DNA of 64,000 nt from Variovorax sp. J22P240 (GCF_030316855.1 NZ_JASZYR010000002.1:62001-126000); one strand, 5' to 3'. Shown: positions 38,701-48,883, counted from the first letter of the stretch. The notes: generated by a model from the letters alone, not told the origin. Translations and numbers: made by a program.

Positions 38701-39371
38701 CAGCTTCGCTACCCCCGGTGCCACCGGACGCCGGCCTGACCGATGAGCCCGCCGCGGGAGCGAGGCCGGGCGAGGTCGACTTTCAGCTGGTCCAGCGCAC
38801 CGTCGCGGGGGACCAGAAGGCCTTCGAGCTGCTTGTCATCAAGTACCAGCGCCGGATCGAGCGGCTGATCGGCCGCATGGTCCGCGACGTGAACCTGGTC
38901 GAGGACATCGCGCAGGAGACCTTCATCCGCGCCTATCGCGCCCTTCACCAGTTTCGGGGCGAGGCCCAGTTCTACACCTGGCTCTACCGGATTGCCGTCA
39001 ACACGGCCAAGAAGGCTTTGGTCGACATGAAGCGCGACCCGACGGTTTCGGAAAGTGCCCTGCGTTCGTCTTCTGAAGACGAGGATGAAACTTACCGGCC
39101 CGGAAACGAACCAATCAGCGACGAGACCCCCGAATCCGTGATGGCTGCGAATGAAATTGCGGCAGCCGTCGAGGCGGCGATGGAAGCGCTGCCTGCCGAG
39201 TTGAGGCAGGCGGTGACGCTGCGCGAAATCGAAGGTATGAGTTACGAAGAGATTGCCGAGGTGATGAATTGTCCGATCGGCACGGTGCGGTCTCGGATTT
39301 TTCGGGCCCGCGAAGCTATTTCGGCGAGAGTCAAGCCCTTGCTGGACAACCAGTCCGGCAAGCGTTGGTAA
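38697..39371 (+). CDS. rpoE: ECF sigma factor RpoE/AlgU
   Basis: Extracytoplasmic-stress sigma factor of 224 residues. Region 2 is seen in FELLVIKYQRRIERLIGRM and EDIAQETFIRAYRAL, and region 4 in LREIEGMSYEEIAEVMNCPIGTVRSRIFRARE. It is followed by genes for an anti-sigma factor, an RseB-like protein and a DegP-type protease, the standard mucA-B-D order. It is coupled to the membrane protein gene before it. Confidence 0.96.
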   Translation: MTASLPPVPPDAGLTDEPAAGARPGEVDFQLVQRTVAGDQKAFELLVIKYQRRIERLIGRMVRDVNLVEDIAQETFIRAYRALHQFRGEAQFYTWLYRIAVNTAKKALVDMKRDPTVSESALRSSSEDEDETYRPGNEPISDETPESVMAANEIAAAVEAAMEALPAELRQAVTLREIEGMSYEEIAEVMNCPIGTVRSRIFRAREAISARVKPLLDNQSGKRW

Positions 39372-39384
39372 GCAGGTGAATGAA

Positions 39385-40020
39385 ATGAACAACACAAACA
39401 CGGTCCACGAACAGGTCTCGGCGCTTGCCGACGGTCATTTGCAGGACGACGAGTTCGCCCAAGTGATTGACAAGCTCGGCGTCGACGACGACCTGAGGGC
39501 GACCTGGCAGACCTATCACCTGGTCGGGGACGTACTGCGCTCAGGCGTCCACGCGAGGTGCAGCGACACCTCGATTTTCCTGTCTCGGCTGCAGGGGCGG
39601 CTTGCAGTGGAATCCATGATCCCGTCCTCGATTCCTGTTCTCCCCAAGGCAGCTCCGGTCCGGCGGCACGTCGAGGCCGCCAACGAGCCGGTGTTCCGCT
39701 GGAAGCTGGTCGCCGGTGCGGCGTCCCTGGCTGCGGCGGCCGCCATCGGGTGGAATTGGGTCGGCGTGGGCGGCCTCGGAGCGTCCGGTGCTCAGTTGGC
39801 CTCGGTGCAGCAGGCGGCGCCGACGGTCGTGGCCGCCGCCCAGCCACCAGTCCAGGCCCTGACGCCGACGCGTGTCATGGTCGGCAACGGTAGTCCGCAG
39901 ATCATGCTGCGCGATCCACGCCTGGATCAACTGCTGGAAGCGCATCAGCAAACGGGAGGTGCGTCGCAGATGCCCTCGGGCTTCCTGCGAAATGCGACGT
40001 TCGAGAGGCCGTCGCGCTGA
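39385..40020 (+). CDS. rseA: Anti-sigma factor RseA/MucA
   Basis: A 211-residue single-pass inner-membrane protein. The N-terminal cytoplasmic domain binds RpoE (VSALADGHLQDDEFAQVIDKL and TWQTYHLVGDVLR are the RseA pattern). A helix lies at about residues 105-125, with a periplasmic tail rich in Ala, Gln and Pro. Regulated cleavage releases the sigma factor. ATG 39385 is chosen for its spacing to AGGTGA; a GTG lies nine bases upstream. Confidence 0.9.
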   Translation: MNNTNTVHEQVSALADGHLQDDEFAQVIDKLGVDDDLRATWQTYHLVGDVLRSGVHARCSDTSIFLSRLQGRLAVESMIPSSIPVLPKAAPVRRHVEAANEPVFRWKLVAGAASLAAAAAIGWNWVGVGGLGASGAQLASVQQAAPTVVAAAQPPVQALTPTRVMVGNGSPQIMLRDPRLDQLLEAHQQTGGASQMPSGFLRNATFERPSR

Positions 40021-40042
40021 TCGCGCATATCCATCCGTTGCA

Positions 40043-41107
40043 ATGATTGTTCCGATGCCGATTCCTGTGCGTGGATTTCTGACCCTGATGGCGGCCCTGT
40101 GCATGGCACAGGCCGCTGTGGCCCAGAGTCGGACTTCTTCGTCGCCACCCAAGACTCCGAGTTCATCGAATGCGGCGGGCGGCGAAGCGCCGACCTTGAG
40201 CGTGGTCGAATGGCTCCAGCGCATGCATACGGCCTCGCGCCAGCGCAGCTACATCGGGACCTTCGTCGTCTCCGCTGCGACGGGCACGCTCTCCAGTGCC
40301 CGCATCTGGCACGTGTCCGAGGGCGATCTCCAGATGGAGCGCATCGAGGCCTTGTCAGGCCCACCGCGCTCGACGTTCCGTCGCAACGACAAGGTCGTGA
40401 CCTTCCTGCCCGAATCGAAGGTCGTCAAGAGCGAGAGGCGCGAGAACCTCGAACTGTTTCCCAACCTGCTGGGCAATCCCGATTCGTCCATCGCCGCGCT
40501 TTACGGGGTGCGCGTGATCGGCAAGGATCGCGTGGCAGGCTTCGACGCCGACGTCGTGCAGGTGGAGCCTCGCGACGGCTTCCGATTCGGCTACCGTGTC
40601 TGGAGCGAGCGCCGCTCGGGCCTGGTCGTCAAGCTGCAGACCATCGACGGCGAAAGCAAGGTGATCGAGCAGTCGGCGTTCTCCGAACTCCAACTCGATG
40701 CACCCATCAAGACGCACGCCCTGACCCAGATGATGAGCAGCACGGCAGGCTACCGCGTCGAGAAGTCCGAACTCGAGCGCACGACGGCGCAGAGCGAGGG
40801 CTGGTCGCTCAAGGCACCTGTTGCGGGTTTCAAACCCATCAACTGCTATCGACGTTCGATGGGCGGCGATGCGCGGGGCCACACCATGCAATGGACTTTC
40901 TCCGACGGGCTGGCTTCGGTCTCTCTGTTCGTCGAGCCCTACGACGCGCAGCGCAAGCCGCGGGAGGTCCTTCTTGCGCTCGGCGCCACCTACACGCTCA
41001 CCCGTCGTCTGGTCGACAAGGACGGCGATTGGTGGTTGACTGCGGTTGGCGAAGTTCCGCCGGAAACACTCGACGCGTTCGCCCAGAGCCTGACGCGTGC
41101 ACGGTAA
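40043..41107 (+). CDS. rseB: RseB/MucB sigma-E regulatory protein
   Basis: A 354-residue periplasmic protein that protects RseA from cleavage. It has a signal peptide (about residues 1-27, ending AQAAVAQ) and the MucB/RseB N-terminal lipid-sensing domain (YIGTFVVSAATGTLSSARIWHV and FGYRVWSERRSGLVVKLQ), followed by the smaller C-terminal domain. ATG 40055 is an alternative start. Middle gene of rpoE-rseA-rseB-mucD. Confidence 0.92.
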   Translation: MIVPMPIPVRGFLTLMAALCMAQAAVAQSRTSSSPPKTPSSSNAAGGEAPTLSVVEWLQRMHTASRQRSYIGTFVVSAATGTLSSARIWHVSEGDLQMERIEALSGPPRSTFRRNDKVVTFLPESKVVKSERRENLELFPNLLGNPDSSIAALYGVRVIGKDRVAGFDADVVQVEPRDGFRFGYRVWSERRSGLVVKLQTIDGESKVIEQSAFSELQLDAPIKTHALTQMMSSTAGYRVEKSELERTTAQSEGWSLKAPVAGFKPINCYRRSMGGDARGHTMQWTFSDGLASVSLFVEPYDAQRKPREVLLALGATYTLTRRLVDKDGDWWLTAVGEVPPETLDAFAQSLTRAR

Positions 41108-41194
41108 GCCGGCGACTCGAGGCCTTTCGCCCGCGACCTCGCGAGCGTTCGCAGAATTTCTTTGTTCTAGTCCTAGTCTCAACGAAAGAAACCG

Positions 41195-42673
41195 ATGATG
41201 TTCAAGTTCGAAGGGAACACATTCCGTTCATGTCTCATGGCCTGCGCCATGGTGGTTGCTTCGACCGCCGCGCTGCTGCCGTCAACACCCGCTCAAGCGC
41301 AGGCGCGCGTGCTCCCGGACTTCACCGATCTCGTCGACCAGGTCGGCCCGGCCGTGGTCAATATCCGCACCATCGAGAAAGTGGCGCAGGGAAGCGGCAG
41401 TGGCGAGATGGACGAGGAGATGCAGGAGTTCTTCCGCCGCTTCTTCGGTCAGCCGATGCCTGGCGTTCCGCGCCAGGGCCCGCGACCGAACCGTCCCCAG
41501 CAGCCCCAGGAGGAGGAGCGTCCGCGCGGTGTAGGCTCCGGCTTCATCCTGTCGTCCGACGGCTTTGTCATGACCAATGCGCACGTGGTCGACGGCGCAT
41601 CCGAGGTGCTGGTGACCTTGCCTGACAAGCGTGAGTTCAAGGCGAAGATCATCGGCGCTGACAAGCGCACAGACGTGGCGGTCGTGAAGATCGACGCCAC
41701 TGGCCTTCCGGCGGTCAGGGTCGGCGACGTTTCCAAGCTCCGTGTCGGCGAATGGGTGATGGCGATCGGCTCGCCGTTCGGCCTCGAGAACACCGTCACT
41801 GCCGGCATCGTGAGCGCCAAGCAGCGCGATACGGGCGACTACCTGCCCTTCATCCAGACCGACGTCGCCATCAACCCCGGCAATTCCGGCGGCCCGCTGA
41901 TCAACATGCGTGGCGAAGTGGTCGGCATCAACAGCCAGATCTATTCGCGGTCCGGCGGCTTCATGGGCATCTCCTTCTCGATCCCGATCGACGAGGCGAT
42001 TCGCGTGAGCGACGCACTGCGTCAGTTCGGACGGGTTTCGCGCGGCCGTATCGGCGTGCAGATCGATCAGGTCACGAAGGACGTGGCGGAGTCGATCGGA
42101 CTTGGCAAGGCGCAGGGCGCTCTCGTGCGCGGGGTTGAATCGGGCTCGCCAGGCGAGAAGGCCGGCATCGAGCCGGGCGACATCATCACCAAGTTCGATG
42201 GCAAGTCCATCGACAAGCCGAGTGACTTGCCGCGCCTCGTCGGCAACACGAAGCCCGGTACGAAAAGCCTGGTCACGGTGTTCCGCCGTGGTAGTTCGCG
42301 CGACCTGAACGTGACCATCGCCGAGATCGAGCCCGAAAAGCCTGCCAAGCGTGTCGCGGATCGGGACGAGCCGGCCAACAAGCCGCCATCGGCCGCCACG
42401 AAGTCCATGGGGCTCGTGCTCAGTGACCTCACTGATGCGCAGAAGAAGGAGTTCAAGGTCAAGGGTGGCGTCAAGATCGACGCGGCCACCGATGCAGCTG
42501 CGCGAGCCGGCCTGCGCGAAGGCGATGTGATTCTCGCCATCAGCAACACCGAGATCGCCAGCGTCAAGGAATTCGAGACTGCCCTGGCGAAGAGCGAAAA
42601 GGGCAAGCCCGTCACCCTGCTGTTCCGCCGGGGCGACTGGGCGCAGTATGCGTTGATCCGGCCTTCACGCTGA
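41195..42673 (+). CDS. mucD: DegP/HtrA-type periplasmic serine protease (MucD)
   Basis: A 492-residue quality-control protease. It has a signal peptide (to about residue 36, PAQAQA), a long flexible Q/P-rich loop (residues 75-110), the catalytic triad His in TNAHVVDG, Asp in RTDVAVVK and Ser in NPGNSGGPL, and two PDZ domains (about 290-375 and 400-490). Last gene of the rpoE operon, closed by a terminator. It starts at a tandem ATGATG (41195/41198). Confidence 0.95.
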   Translation: MMFKFEGNTFRSCLMACAMVVASTAALLPSTPAQAQARVLPDFTDLVDQVGPAVVNIRTIEKVAQGSGSGEMDEEMQEFFRRFFGQPMPGVPRQGPRPNRPQQPQEEERPRGVGSGFILSSDGFVMTNAHVVDGASEVLVTLPDKREFKAKIIGADKRTDVAVVKIDATGLPAVRVGDVSKLRVGEWVMAIGSPFGLENTVTAGIVSAKQRDTGDYLPFIQTDVAINPGNSGGPLINMRGEVVGINSQIYSRSGGFMGISFSIPIDEAIRVSDALRQFGRVSRGRIGVQIDQVTKDVAESIGLGKAQGALVRGVESGSPGEKAGIEPGDIITKFDGKSIDKPSDLPRLVGNTKPGTKSLVTVFRRGSSRDLNVTIAEIEPEKPAKRVADRDEPANKPPSAATKSMGLVLSDLTDAQKKEFKVKGGVKIDAATDAAARAGLREGDVILAISNTEIASVKEFETALAKSEKGKPVTLLFRRGDWAQYALIRPSR

Positions 42674-42693
42674 TCTCGCACGATGCGTCAAGT

Positions 42694-42730
42694 GGCCCCA
42701 CCCGTCAGTCGGGTTTGGGGCCCGTTTTTT
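42694..42730 (+). terminator. Rho-independent terminator after mucD
   Basis: An 11-bp stem with a two-base bulge (42694-42704 pairing with 42710-42722) and a 5-nt loop is followed by a run of six T at 42725-42730. It lies about 20 nt past the mucD stop and closes the rpoE operon. Confidence 0.85.
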
Positions 42731-43065
42731 GGGACGCTGTCGCGTGCGGACAGCAGCATCATGAAATTTTTCTTGGCAGTCGAGCGGGTCGATTTTGGTT
42801 GGTATTCACTAACTTCAAAGTCCTCTAATGATGATTTTCGGTAGAATAGAGCCCCTTCGGGCATCAGTCGACGCATAAGCGACCCTGGAATCTTCACGAT
42901 GCGAGATACCCGCAGCCCATCCACCGGCGTTCCACAGTTCGCCCACAAGTTGTTAAGGAAACGGTCCACCGATTCTGTTGATAAGCTGTTCATAAGTCCC
43001 ATGTTGCTGACCTGCAACGACCGTCCCAGGGCTCCGGCCCGGCTGTACGCGCCCCCCTTTTTGCC
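42731..43065. other. Intergenic region between mucD and lepA; no protein gene seen
   Basis: This AT-richer stretch has no convincing open frame on either strand; the longest minus-strand frame overlaps the mucD terminator and looks random. It contains a tandem 11-bp motif TGTTGATAAGC/TGTTCATAAGT (42976-42997), each copy one base from the DnaA-box consensus on the other strand, and a possible -10 TAGAAT near 42842. The downstream part carries the small-RNA candidate listed next. Confidence 0.5.
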
Positions 43066-43142
43066 TACAATGAAGTTCCAACTACTGCAGTTGCCATTGC
43101 TTGTTGGTTCAGGGCGCGTCTCTTGTGGACGCGCCCTTTTTT
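43066..43142 (+). ncRNA. Candidate small RNA or short leader RNA before lepA
   Basis: A TACAAT -10-like hexamer (43066-43071) is followed by about 40 nt and then a perfect rho-independent terminator (9-bp stem 43112-43120/43128-43136, six T). Transcription from it would give an RNA of about 65 nt ending 55 nt before lepA. The -35 at 17-bp spacing is poor (CTGTAC), so the start is unproven; the RNA could begin further upstream or be an attenuated lepA leader. Confidence 0.4.
43112..43142 (+). terminator. Strong intrinsic terminator upstream of lepA
   Basis: Perfect 9-bp GC-rich stem GGGCGCGTC/GACGCGCCC with a 7-nt loop and six T after it. It stands 55 nt before the lepA ATG and does not follow any protein gene directly, since mucD has its own terminator about 380 nt earlier. 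Confidence 0.9.
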
Positions 43143-43197
43143 CTTGCCTGTCGCCTTCTGCGCACGAGCCAATTCAAGTACTTAAGCGTTCCCGTTG

Positions 43198-45009
43198 ATG
43201 AATCACATCAGAAACTTTTCGATCATTGCGCACATCGATCACGGCAAGTCGACGCTTGCGGATCGCTTGATCCAACGCTGCGGCGGCCTCGCCGAACGGG
43301 AGATGGAAGCGCAGGTGCTCGACTCGATGGACATCGAGAAAGAGCGTGGGATAACCATCAAGGCACAGACCGCTGCGCTGCACTACAAGGCGCGCGATGG
43401 GCAGGTCTACAACCTCAATCTGATCGACACACCGGGCCACGTCGACTTCTCCTACGAGGTGAGTCGCTCGCTCTCTGCATGCGAAGGCGCGTTGCTCGTT
43501 GTTGATGCAAGCCAGGGCGTCGAAGCGCAGACCGTTGCCAACTGCTACACCGCGCTCGACCTCGGTGTCGAAGTGGTGCCGGTACTCAACAAGATGGACC
43601 TGCCGAACGCGGACCCCGACAACGCGCGCAGCGAGATCGAAGATGTGATCGGCATCGATGCGACGGATGCGATTCCGTGCTCCGCGAAGACGGGCATGGG
43701 CATCGACGAGATTCTCGAGGCGGTGGTGATGAAGATGCCTGCGCCGCGCGGCAATCCCGATGGCCCGCTGCGCGCGATGATCATCGACAGCTGGTTCGAT
43801 TCCTACGTCGGCGTGGTGATGCTGGTGCGCGTGGTCGACGGCCGGCTCGCCAAGGGCGAGCGCATCAAGATGATGGCCTCCGGTGCGATGTACAACGCCG
43901 ACAACATCGGCGTGTTCACGCCCGCCAATGAACCCCGCGCGTCGCTCGAAGCGGGCGAAGTGGGCTACATCATTGCCGGCATCAAGGAGCTGCAGGCCGC
44001 GAAGGTCGGCGACACCGTCACATTGATCAAGCCAGGGACCGGCGGCGCCGCAGCCACCGCAACCGAGGCGCTCCCCGGCTTCAAGGAAATCCAGCCGCAG
44101 GTGTTTGCCGGCCTCTATCCGACCGAGGCGAGCGAGTACGACTCGCTGCGCGACGCTCTGGAGAAGCTCAAGCTCAACGATTCGTCGCTGCGCTACGAAC
44201 CCGAAGTGAGCCAGGCACTCGGCTTCGGCTTCCGCTGTGGCTTCCTGGGCCTGCTGCACATGGAGATCGTGCAGGAGCGGTTGGAGCGAGAGTTCGACCA
44301 GGACCTGATCACGACCGCGCCGAGCGTGGTCTACCAGGTCGTGAAGAACGACGGCGAAGTGATCATGGTCGAGAACCCATCCAAGATGCCCGACGTCGGC
44401 AGGATGGCGGAGATCCGTGAGCCGATCGTTACGGTGCATCTCTATATGCCGCAGGAGTACGTCGGCTCTGTCATGACGCTCGCCAACCAGAAGCGCGGTG
44501 TGCAGATGAACATGGCTTACCACGGACGGCAGGTCATGCTGACTTACGAGATGCCGCTTGGCGAGATCGTGCTGGATTTCTTCGACAAGCTGAAGTCGGT
44601 CAGCCGCGGCTATGCCTCGATGGACTACGAGTTCAAGGAATACCGTGCGTCGGACGTCGTCAAGGTTGACATCCTGCTCAACGGCGAAAAGGTCGATGCG
44701 CTGTCGATCATCGTGCACCGCAGCCAGAGCCAATTCCGTGGCCGCGCGGTCGTGTCCAAGATGCGCGAGATCATTTCCCGCCAGATGTACGACGTCGCGA
44801 TCCAGGCCGCGATCGGGGCCAACATCATTGCGCGTGAGACAATCAAAGCCCTCCGGAAGAACGTGCTCGCCAAGTGCTATGGCGGCGATATCACCCGTAA
44901 GAAGAAACTGCTCGAGAAGCAAAAGGCGGGCAAAAAAAGAATGAAGCAGATCGGCTCGGTCGAAGTCCCGCAAGAGGCCTTCCTCGCCATCCTTCAGGTC
45001 GAAGACTAA
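43198..45009 (+). CDS. lepA: Elongation factor 4 (LepA)
   Basis: Ribosome-binding GTPase that back-translocates or helps assemble ribosomes. The 603-residue protein has G1 AHIDHGKST, switch [15 protein letters not shown]4 NKMD and the EF4-specific C-terminal domain ([13 protein letters not shown] and [16 protein letters not shown]). ATG 43198 is preferred over the TTG three bases before. It is followed after 3 nt by lepB. Confidence 0.97.
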   Translation: MNHIRNFSIIAHIDHGKSTLADRLIQRCGGLAEREMEAQVLDSMDIEKERGITIKAQTAALHYKARDGQVYNLNLIDTPGHVDFSYEVSRSLSACEGALLVVDASQGVEAQTVANCYTALDLGVEVVPVLNKMDLPNADPDNARSEIEDVIGIDATDAIPCSAKTGMGIDEILEAVVMKMPAPRGNPDGPLRAMIIDSWFDSYVGVVMLVRVVDGRLAKGERIKMMASGAMYNADNIGVFTPANEPRASLEAGEVGYIIAGIKELQAAKVGDTVTLIKPGTGGAAATATEALPGFKEIQPQVFAGLYPTEASEYDSLRDALEKLKLNDSSLRYEPEVSQALGFGFRCGFLGLLHMEIVQERLEREFDQDLITTAPSVVYQVVKNDGEVIMVENPSKMPDVGRMAEIREPIVTVHLYMPQEYVGSVMTLANQKRGVQMNMAYHGRQVMLTYEMPLGEIVLDFFDKLKSVSRGYASMDYEFKEYRASDVVKVDILLNGEKVDALSIIVHRSQSQFRGRAVVSKMREIISRQMYDVAIQAAIGANIIARETIKALRKNVLAKCYGGDITRKKKLLEKQKAGKKRMKQIGSVEVPQEAFLAILQVED

Positions 45010-45012
45010 AAG

Positions 45013-45984
45013 ATGGCATTCCTCACCTCATTGATCCTCGCGGCCTTTGTCGGCTACATCGGCGCCTGGTATTTCGGCGCGGTCGAAGGCAACTTCGCGT
45101 TGCTGCTGTTTCTCGCAACACTCGTCACCGGAATCTATTGGGTGGCCGAGCGCTTCTATTTTCTGCCCAAGCGCCGGCGCGCAGCGGCGGCGCTCGACGC
45201 CTCGCTGGCGCAGCGACGCGAAGAACTGGCGAAACAGGGCATCACCCAGGTCGATACCGTCGACACCAAGGCGCGCGAACGCCTGGTCATGCAGCCCTGG
45301 TGGCTGGATTGGACCGCAGGCCTGTTCCCCGTGATCCTGGCGGTGTTCCTGTTGCGCTCGTTCCTGTTCGAGCCGTTCAAGATTCCGTCCGGTTCGATGA
45401 TGCCGACCTTGCTTGCCGGTGACCTGATCCTGGTGAACAAGTTCGTCTACGGCCTGCGTCTGCCGGTCATCAACACCAAGATCACCGAGGGCCGGCCTCC
45501 TGCGCGAGGCGAAGTCATGGTCTTTCGCTATCCGCCCAAGCCGAGCATGGATTACATCAAGCGCGTGGTCGGCGTGCCGGGCGACGAAGTGGCCTACCTC
45601 AACAAGAAATTGACGGTCAACGGCCAGCCGGTAAGCAAGAATGCCATCCCCGAGTATTTCGACGAGGAGGCCATGCGCTACCTCAAGCAATACACCGAAA
45701 AACTGGGCGACAAGGAGCACAAATTGCTCAATGACGACAGTCGCCGTGCCGGGTTGTCCGAAGCCGAGATCATGGCTTTCCCGTATCAGGAAAATTGCCG
45801 CTACAGTGTTGAAGGCGTGGTGTGCAAGGTGCCCGAAGGTCACTATTTCATGATGGGCGACAACCGGGACAATTCCCTGGACTCGCGCTATTGGGGATTC
45901 GTCCCCGACCGGAACATCGTTGGCAAAGCCTTCCTGGTCTGGATGAATTTCGGCAATTTCAAGCGCATCGGCAGTTTCCAATAA
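45013..45984 (+). CDS. lepB: Signal peptidase I
   Basis: Cleaves signal peptides of exported proteins at the outer face of the inner membrane. The 323-residue protein has two N-terminal helices, with a third hydrophobic segment before the catalytic domain. The dyad is Ser128 in PSGSMMPTL and Lys183 in YIKRVVGVPGD; MGDNRDNSLDSRYWGFV is the conserved C-terminal box. It is paired with lepA as usual. Confidence 0.97.
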   Translation: MAFLTSLILAAFVGYIGAWYFGAVEGNFALLLFLATLVTGIYWVAERFYFLPKRRRAAAALDASLAQRREELAKQGITQVDTVDTKARERLVMQPWWLDWTAGLFPVILAVFLLRSFLFEPFKIPSGSMMPTLLAGDLILVNKFVYGLRLPVINTKITEGRPPARGEVMVFRYPPKPSMDYIKRVVGVPGDEVAYLNKKLTVNGQPVSKNAIPEYFDEEAMRYLKQYTEKLGDKEHKLLNDDSRRAGLSEAEIMAFPYQENCRYSVEGVVCKVPEGHYFMMGDNRDNSLDSRYWGFVPDRNIVGKAFLVWMNFGNFKRIGSFQ

Positions 45985-46017
45985 ATATTCGAGTTTTTCA
46001 TTCGAGGGGTAGAGGGC

Positions 46018-46374
46018 ATGAGAGCAAAGCAGACAAGGCATAAACAGCGCGGCATCTCGTTCATCGGCCTGCTGTTCGTGGCGGTCGTATTGGCTTGCGT
46101 CGGCGTGGTCGTCGCGCAGGTGATTCCCACGTTGATCGAATACCAGGCGATCACCAAGGCCGCCAACAAGGCCAAGGAAGGCGCAACGGTGCCTGAGGTC
46201 CGCGCCATCTTCGACCGTGCCCAGGCCATCGACGACTTCAAGTCGGTTACCGGCAAGGATCTCGACGTAAGGAAGGATGGCGACAAGGTGATCGTGTCCT
46301 TTGCTTACGATCGCGAAATCCATCTCTTCGGCCCTGCCTACCTGGTCCTGAAATACCAGGGCCAGTCCAAGTAG
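46018..46374 (+). CDS. DUF4845 single-pass membrane protein
   Basis: A 118-residue protein with a Lys/Arg-rich N-terminus and one hydrophobic helix (about residues 13-35, [20 protein letters not shown]), resembling a pilin-like type III/IV N-terminus (RGISFIGLL), followed by a small alpha/beta domain. The DUF4845 family sits between lepB and rnc in many beta- and gammaproteobacteria; its function is unknown. Confidence 0.88.
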   Translation: MRAKQTRHKQRGISFIGLLFVAVVLACVGVVVAQVIPTLIEYQAITKAANKAKEGATVPEVRAIFDRAQAIDDFKSVTGKDLDVRKDGDKVIVSFAYDREIHLFGPAYLVLKYQGQSK

Positions 46375-46381
46375 ATGCGCA

Positions 46382-46405
46382 CCCCCAGGCTTGCCCACTT
46401 CCTGT
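46382..46405. repeat. Second copy of the 24-nt intergenic repeat
   Basis: Matches 12072-12095 at 22 of 24 positions. It lies between the DUF4845 gene and rnc and is followed by a GGCC-rich stretch (46418-46440) that does not match the first copy. Only the 24-nt core is shared between the two sites. Confidence 0.55.
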
Positions 46406-46445
46406 GGCGTGGAACGGGCCTGGCCTTGCCGGCCGCGGCTGCGTT

Positions 46446-47144
46446 GTGAGTGAAGGTGGGCTCGGCGCGTTGCAGGCGCGTCTTCAGCATTCGTTCGGCG
46501 ACGTCCGGTTGCTCCAGCTGGCGCTAACTCACCGCAGTTTCTCGGCTGATCACAACGAGCGGCTCGAGTTTCTGGGCGACTCGGTGCTCAATCTCGCCGT
46601 GTCCCATTTGCTCTACACGCGTCTTTCGGCGTTGCCCGAAGGCGACCTCTCTCGGGTCCGGGCTAATCTGGTCAAGCAGGACACGCTGCATCAGTTGGCG
46701 GTCAAGCTGGCGCTGTCGCCGCTGCTGCGGCTTGGTGAAGGCGAGTCGCGCTCGGGTGGCCAGAACCGCCCGTCGATCCTGGCCGATGCGCTGGAAGCAG
46801 TGATCGGCGCGGTCTATCTCGACGCCGGCTATCACGCCGCACAAGCGCTGGTGCACCGACTTTACGAATCCGTCGAGATCAACCCGCGCATGGATGCTGC
46901 GGCCAAGGACCCGAAGACCGAATTGCAGGAATGGCTCCAGGGCCACAAAATGAAGCTGCCGGTTTATCGCGTGGTTGGCACGCTCGGCGCGGCCCACAAG
47001 CAGACTTTCGATGTCGAATGCGAGGTGCCCGAACTGGGTCTTCGCGAGCGCGGCATCGGCGGCTCGCGCCGCGCCGGTGAGCAGGCCGCCGCGGCGGCCA
47101 TGTTGATCCGGCTCAAGGCGCGCGGCGCGAAGGCATCCCCATGA
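46446..47144 (+). CDS. rnc: Ribonuclease III
   Basis: Cuts double-stranded RNA in rRNA maturation. The 232-residue protein has the signature [11 protein letters not shown], the acidic [13 protein letters not shown] and a C-terminal double-stranded RNA-binding domain ([12 protein letters not shown] and [16 protein letters not shown]). GTG 46446 is chosen because it gives the normal N-terminal length; the frame stays open upstream through the repeat core to about 46404. It overlaps era by 4 bp. Confidence 0.94.
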   Translation: MSEGGLGALQARLQHSFGDVRLLQLALTHRSFSADHNERLEFLGDSVLNLAVSHLLYTRLSALPEGDLSRVRANLVKQDTLHQLAVKLALSPLLRLGEGESRSGGQNRPSILADALEAVIGAVYLDAGYHAAQALVHRLYESVEINPRMDAAAKDPKTELQEWLQGHKMKLPVYRVVGTLGAAHKQTFDVECEVPELGLRERGIGGSRRAGEQAAAAAMLIRLKARGAKASP

Positions 47145-48109
47145 ACGACCCCATCGAATCCAATCCTCCTGCGCCCGAAGACGGGTCCGGAGCTCCAGGC
47201 GCTCAGGCGTCCCAGCGCTGCGGCCTGGTCGCCATCGTCGGCAAGCCCAACGTGGGCAAGTCAACGCTGCTCAACGCCCTGGTTGGCCAGAAGATCAGCA
47301 TCACCTCGCGCAAGGCGCAGACCACGCGGCACCGCATCACGGGCATGCGCACGCTGGGCGCGACGCAGTTCGTCTTCGTCGATACGCCTGGCTTCCAGAC
47401 GCTGCATGCCAACGCGCTGAACCGTTCGCTCAACAAGACGGTGGTGGGCGCGGTATCGGACGTCGATCTCATCCTGTTCGTCGTCGAAGCCGGCAGTTTC
47501 ACCCCGGCGGACGAGCGGGTGCTGAGGCTGCTCGGCTCCGGCATCCCAACGGTGCTGATCGCCAACAAGCTGGACAATGTCCATCGCCGTGGCGACATCG
47601 CGCCGTGGCTGCAGACCATGCAGCAGAAGCATGCCTTCGCCGAATTCGTTCCGATGTCGGCCAAGAACTCGAAGGACATCGAGCGCCTGTTCGGCATCTG
47701 CGAAAAGTACCTGCCGGAGCAAGCCTGGTGGTACGCCGAGGACGAGCTCACTGACCGTAGCGAGCAGTTCCTCGCCAGCGAAATGGTGCGCGAGAAGCTG
47801 TTCCGCCTGACCGGCGACGAGCTTCCCTACACCTCGACCGTCATCATCGACAAGTTCGAGGAGGAGCCCCCGGCTCGCAAGGGCCAGAAGCGACTGCTCA
47901 AGATCGCGGCGACGATCGTCGTCGAGCGCGACGGTCACAAGGCCATGGTGATCGGCGACAAGGGCGAGCGCATCAAGCGCATCGGTACCGAGACGCGGCA
48001 GGAACTCGAGAAGCTCATGGATGCCAAGGTGTTCATCGAGCTCTGGGTCAAGGTGCGTTCCGGCTGGGCCGACGACGAAGCGAGGGTCCGCTCCTTCGGC
48101 TATGAATGA
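47141..48109 (+). CDS. era: GTPase Era
   Basis: Ribosome-assembly GTPase that binds 16S rRNA. The 322-residue protein has G1 GKPNVGKST, the effector region TTRHRITG, G3 DTPGFQT, G4 NKLD and a C-terminal KH domain ([26 protein letters not shown], read in pieces). The N-terminal ~22 residues are a flexible Pro/Ser-rich extension. Its start overlaps the rnc stop, as in E. coli. Confidence 0.97.
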   Translation: MNDPIESNPPAPEDGSGAPGAQASQRCGLVAIVGKPNVGKSTLLNALVGQKISITSRKAQTTRHRITGMRTLGATQFVFVDTPGFQTLHANALNRSLNKTVVGAVSDVDLILFVVEAGSFTPADERVLRLLGSGIPTVLIANKLDNVHRRGDIAPWLQTMQQKHAFAEFVPMSAKNSKDIERLFGICEKYLPEQAWWYAEDELTDRSEQFLASEMVREKLFRLTGDELPYTSTVIIDKFEEEPPARKGQKRLLKIAATIVVERDGHKAMVIGDKGERIKRIGTETRQELEKLMDAKVFIELWVKVRSGWADDEARVRSFGYE

Positions 48110-48124
48110 GCACGCCCCGGGCGT

Positions 48125-48883
48125 ATGGCCTTAAAGCGCGTTTCGCACGAGCCGGCTTATGTGCTGCATCGCTATGACTGGAGCGAATCGAGCCTGATCC
48201 TCGAGACCTTCACGCGTCACCACGGCCGCATCGCGATCGTGGCCAAAGGCGCGAAGCGGCCCAGCTCCAACTTTCGCCCTGTGTTGCTGCCCTTGCAGCC
48301 GCTCCAGCTCAACTTCAGCGGCGACGCCGAGATCCGCACGCTCAAGGGCGCCGAATGGATGGGCGGGCACGTGATGCCGACTGGCGAGGCGCTGCTGTCG
48401 GGCTACTACGTGAACGAACTGCTGCTGCGCCTGCTGGCGCGTGACGACCCCCACGAGGCGCTGTTCGATGCTTATGCAGCGGTGGTGCAGGTGCTGGCGA
48501 GCGAACATGCGGGCGCGCAGGCTGCGACGCAATCGGCCGCGTTGCGCGCCTTCGAGTTGCTGGTTCTGCGCGAAGTCGGTTTGCTGCCTACCCTCGACGC
48601 CCAGACGCTCACGCTGGCACCGCTGGTGCACAACGCACGCTATGCGCTGGTGCCCGAGGCCGGCCTGCGCGAAGCGGCAGACGAGGAGGCCGCGCTGCAA
48701 GGCGCCGACTGGCAGGCGCTGCAAGCCGCGCTCGACGATCGCGCACCCTTTGCCGCCACGTTGAGAGCCTGCGCGGGCGTCAACGGCGCATTGCGCACGC
48801 AACTGCGCACCTTGCTCAACTACCATTGTGGCATTGCAACGCTGCGTACGCGGCAGATGATGCGAGACCTGCAAGCCCTATGA
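48125..48883 (+). CDS. recO: DNA repair protein RecO
   Basis: Loads RecA with RecF and RecR. The 252-residue protein has an OB-fold N-terminus ([27 protein letters not shown]) and the family's helical middle ([24 protein letters not shown]). No zinc Cys cluster is present, as usual in this group. rnc-era-recO-pdxJ-acpS is the conserved order; its stop overlaps pdxJ by 4 bp. Confidence 0.94.
   Translation: MALKRVSHEPAYVLHRYDWSESSLILETFTRHHGRIAIVAKGAKRPSSNFRPVLLPLQPLQLNFSGDAEIRTLKGAEWMGGHVMPTGEALLSGYYVNELLLRLLARDDPHEALFDAYAAVVQVLASEHAGAQAATQSAALRAFELLVLREVGLLPTLDAQTLTLAPLVHNARYALVPEAGLREAADEEAALQGADWQALQAALDDRAPFAATLRACAGVNGALRTQLRTLLNYHCGIATLRTRQMMRDLQAL

Noticed and set aside
42688..43017. 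Minus-strand frame of 109 codons between mucD and lepA
   Set aside because: It overlaps the mucD terminator and shows no family resemblance; treated as noncoding.
46404..46445. Upstream in-frame start for rnc
   Set aside because: It would add residues encoded at the edge of the repeat element and not seen at the normal N-terminus of RNase III.
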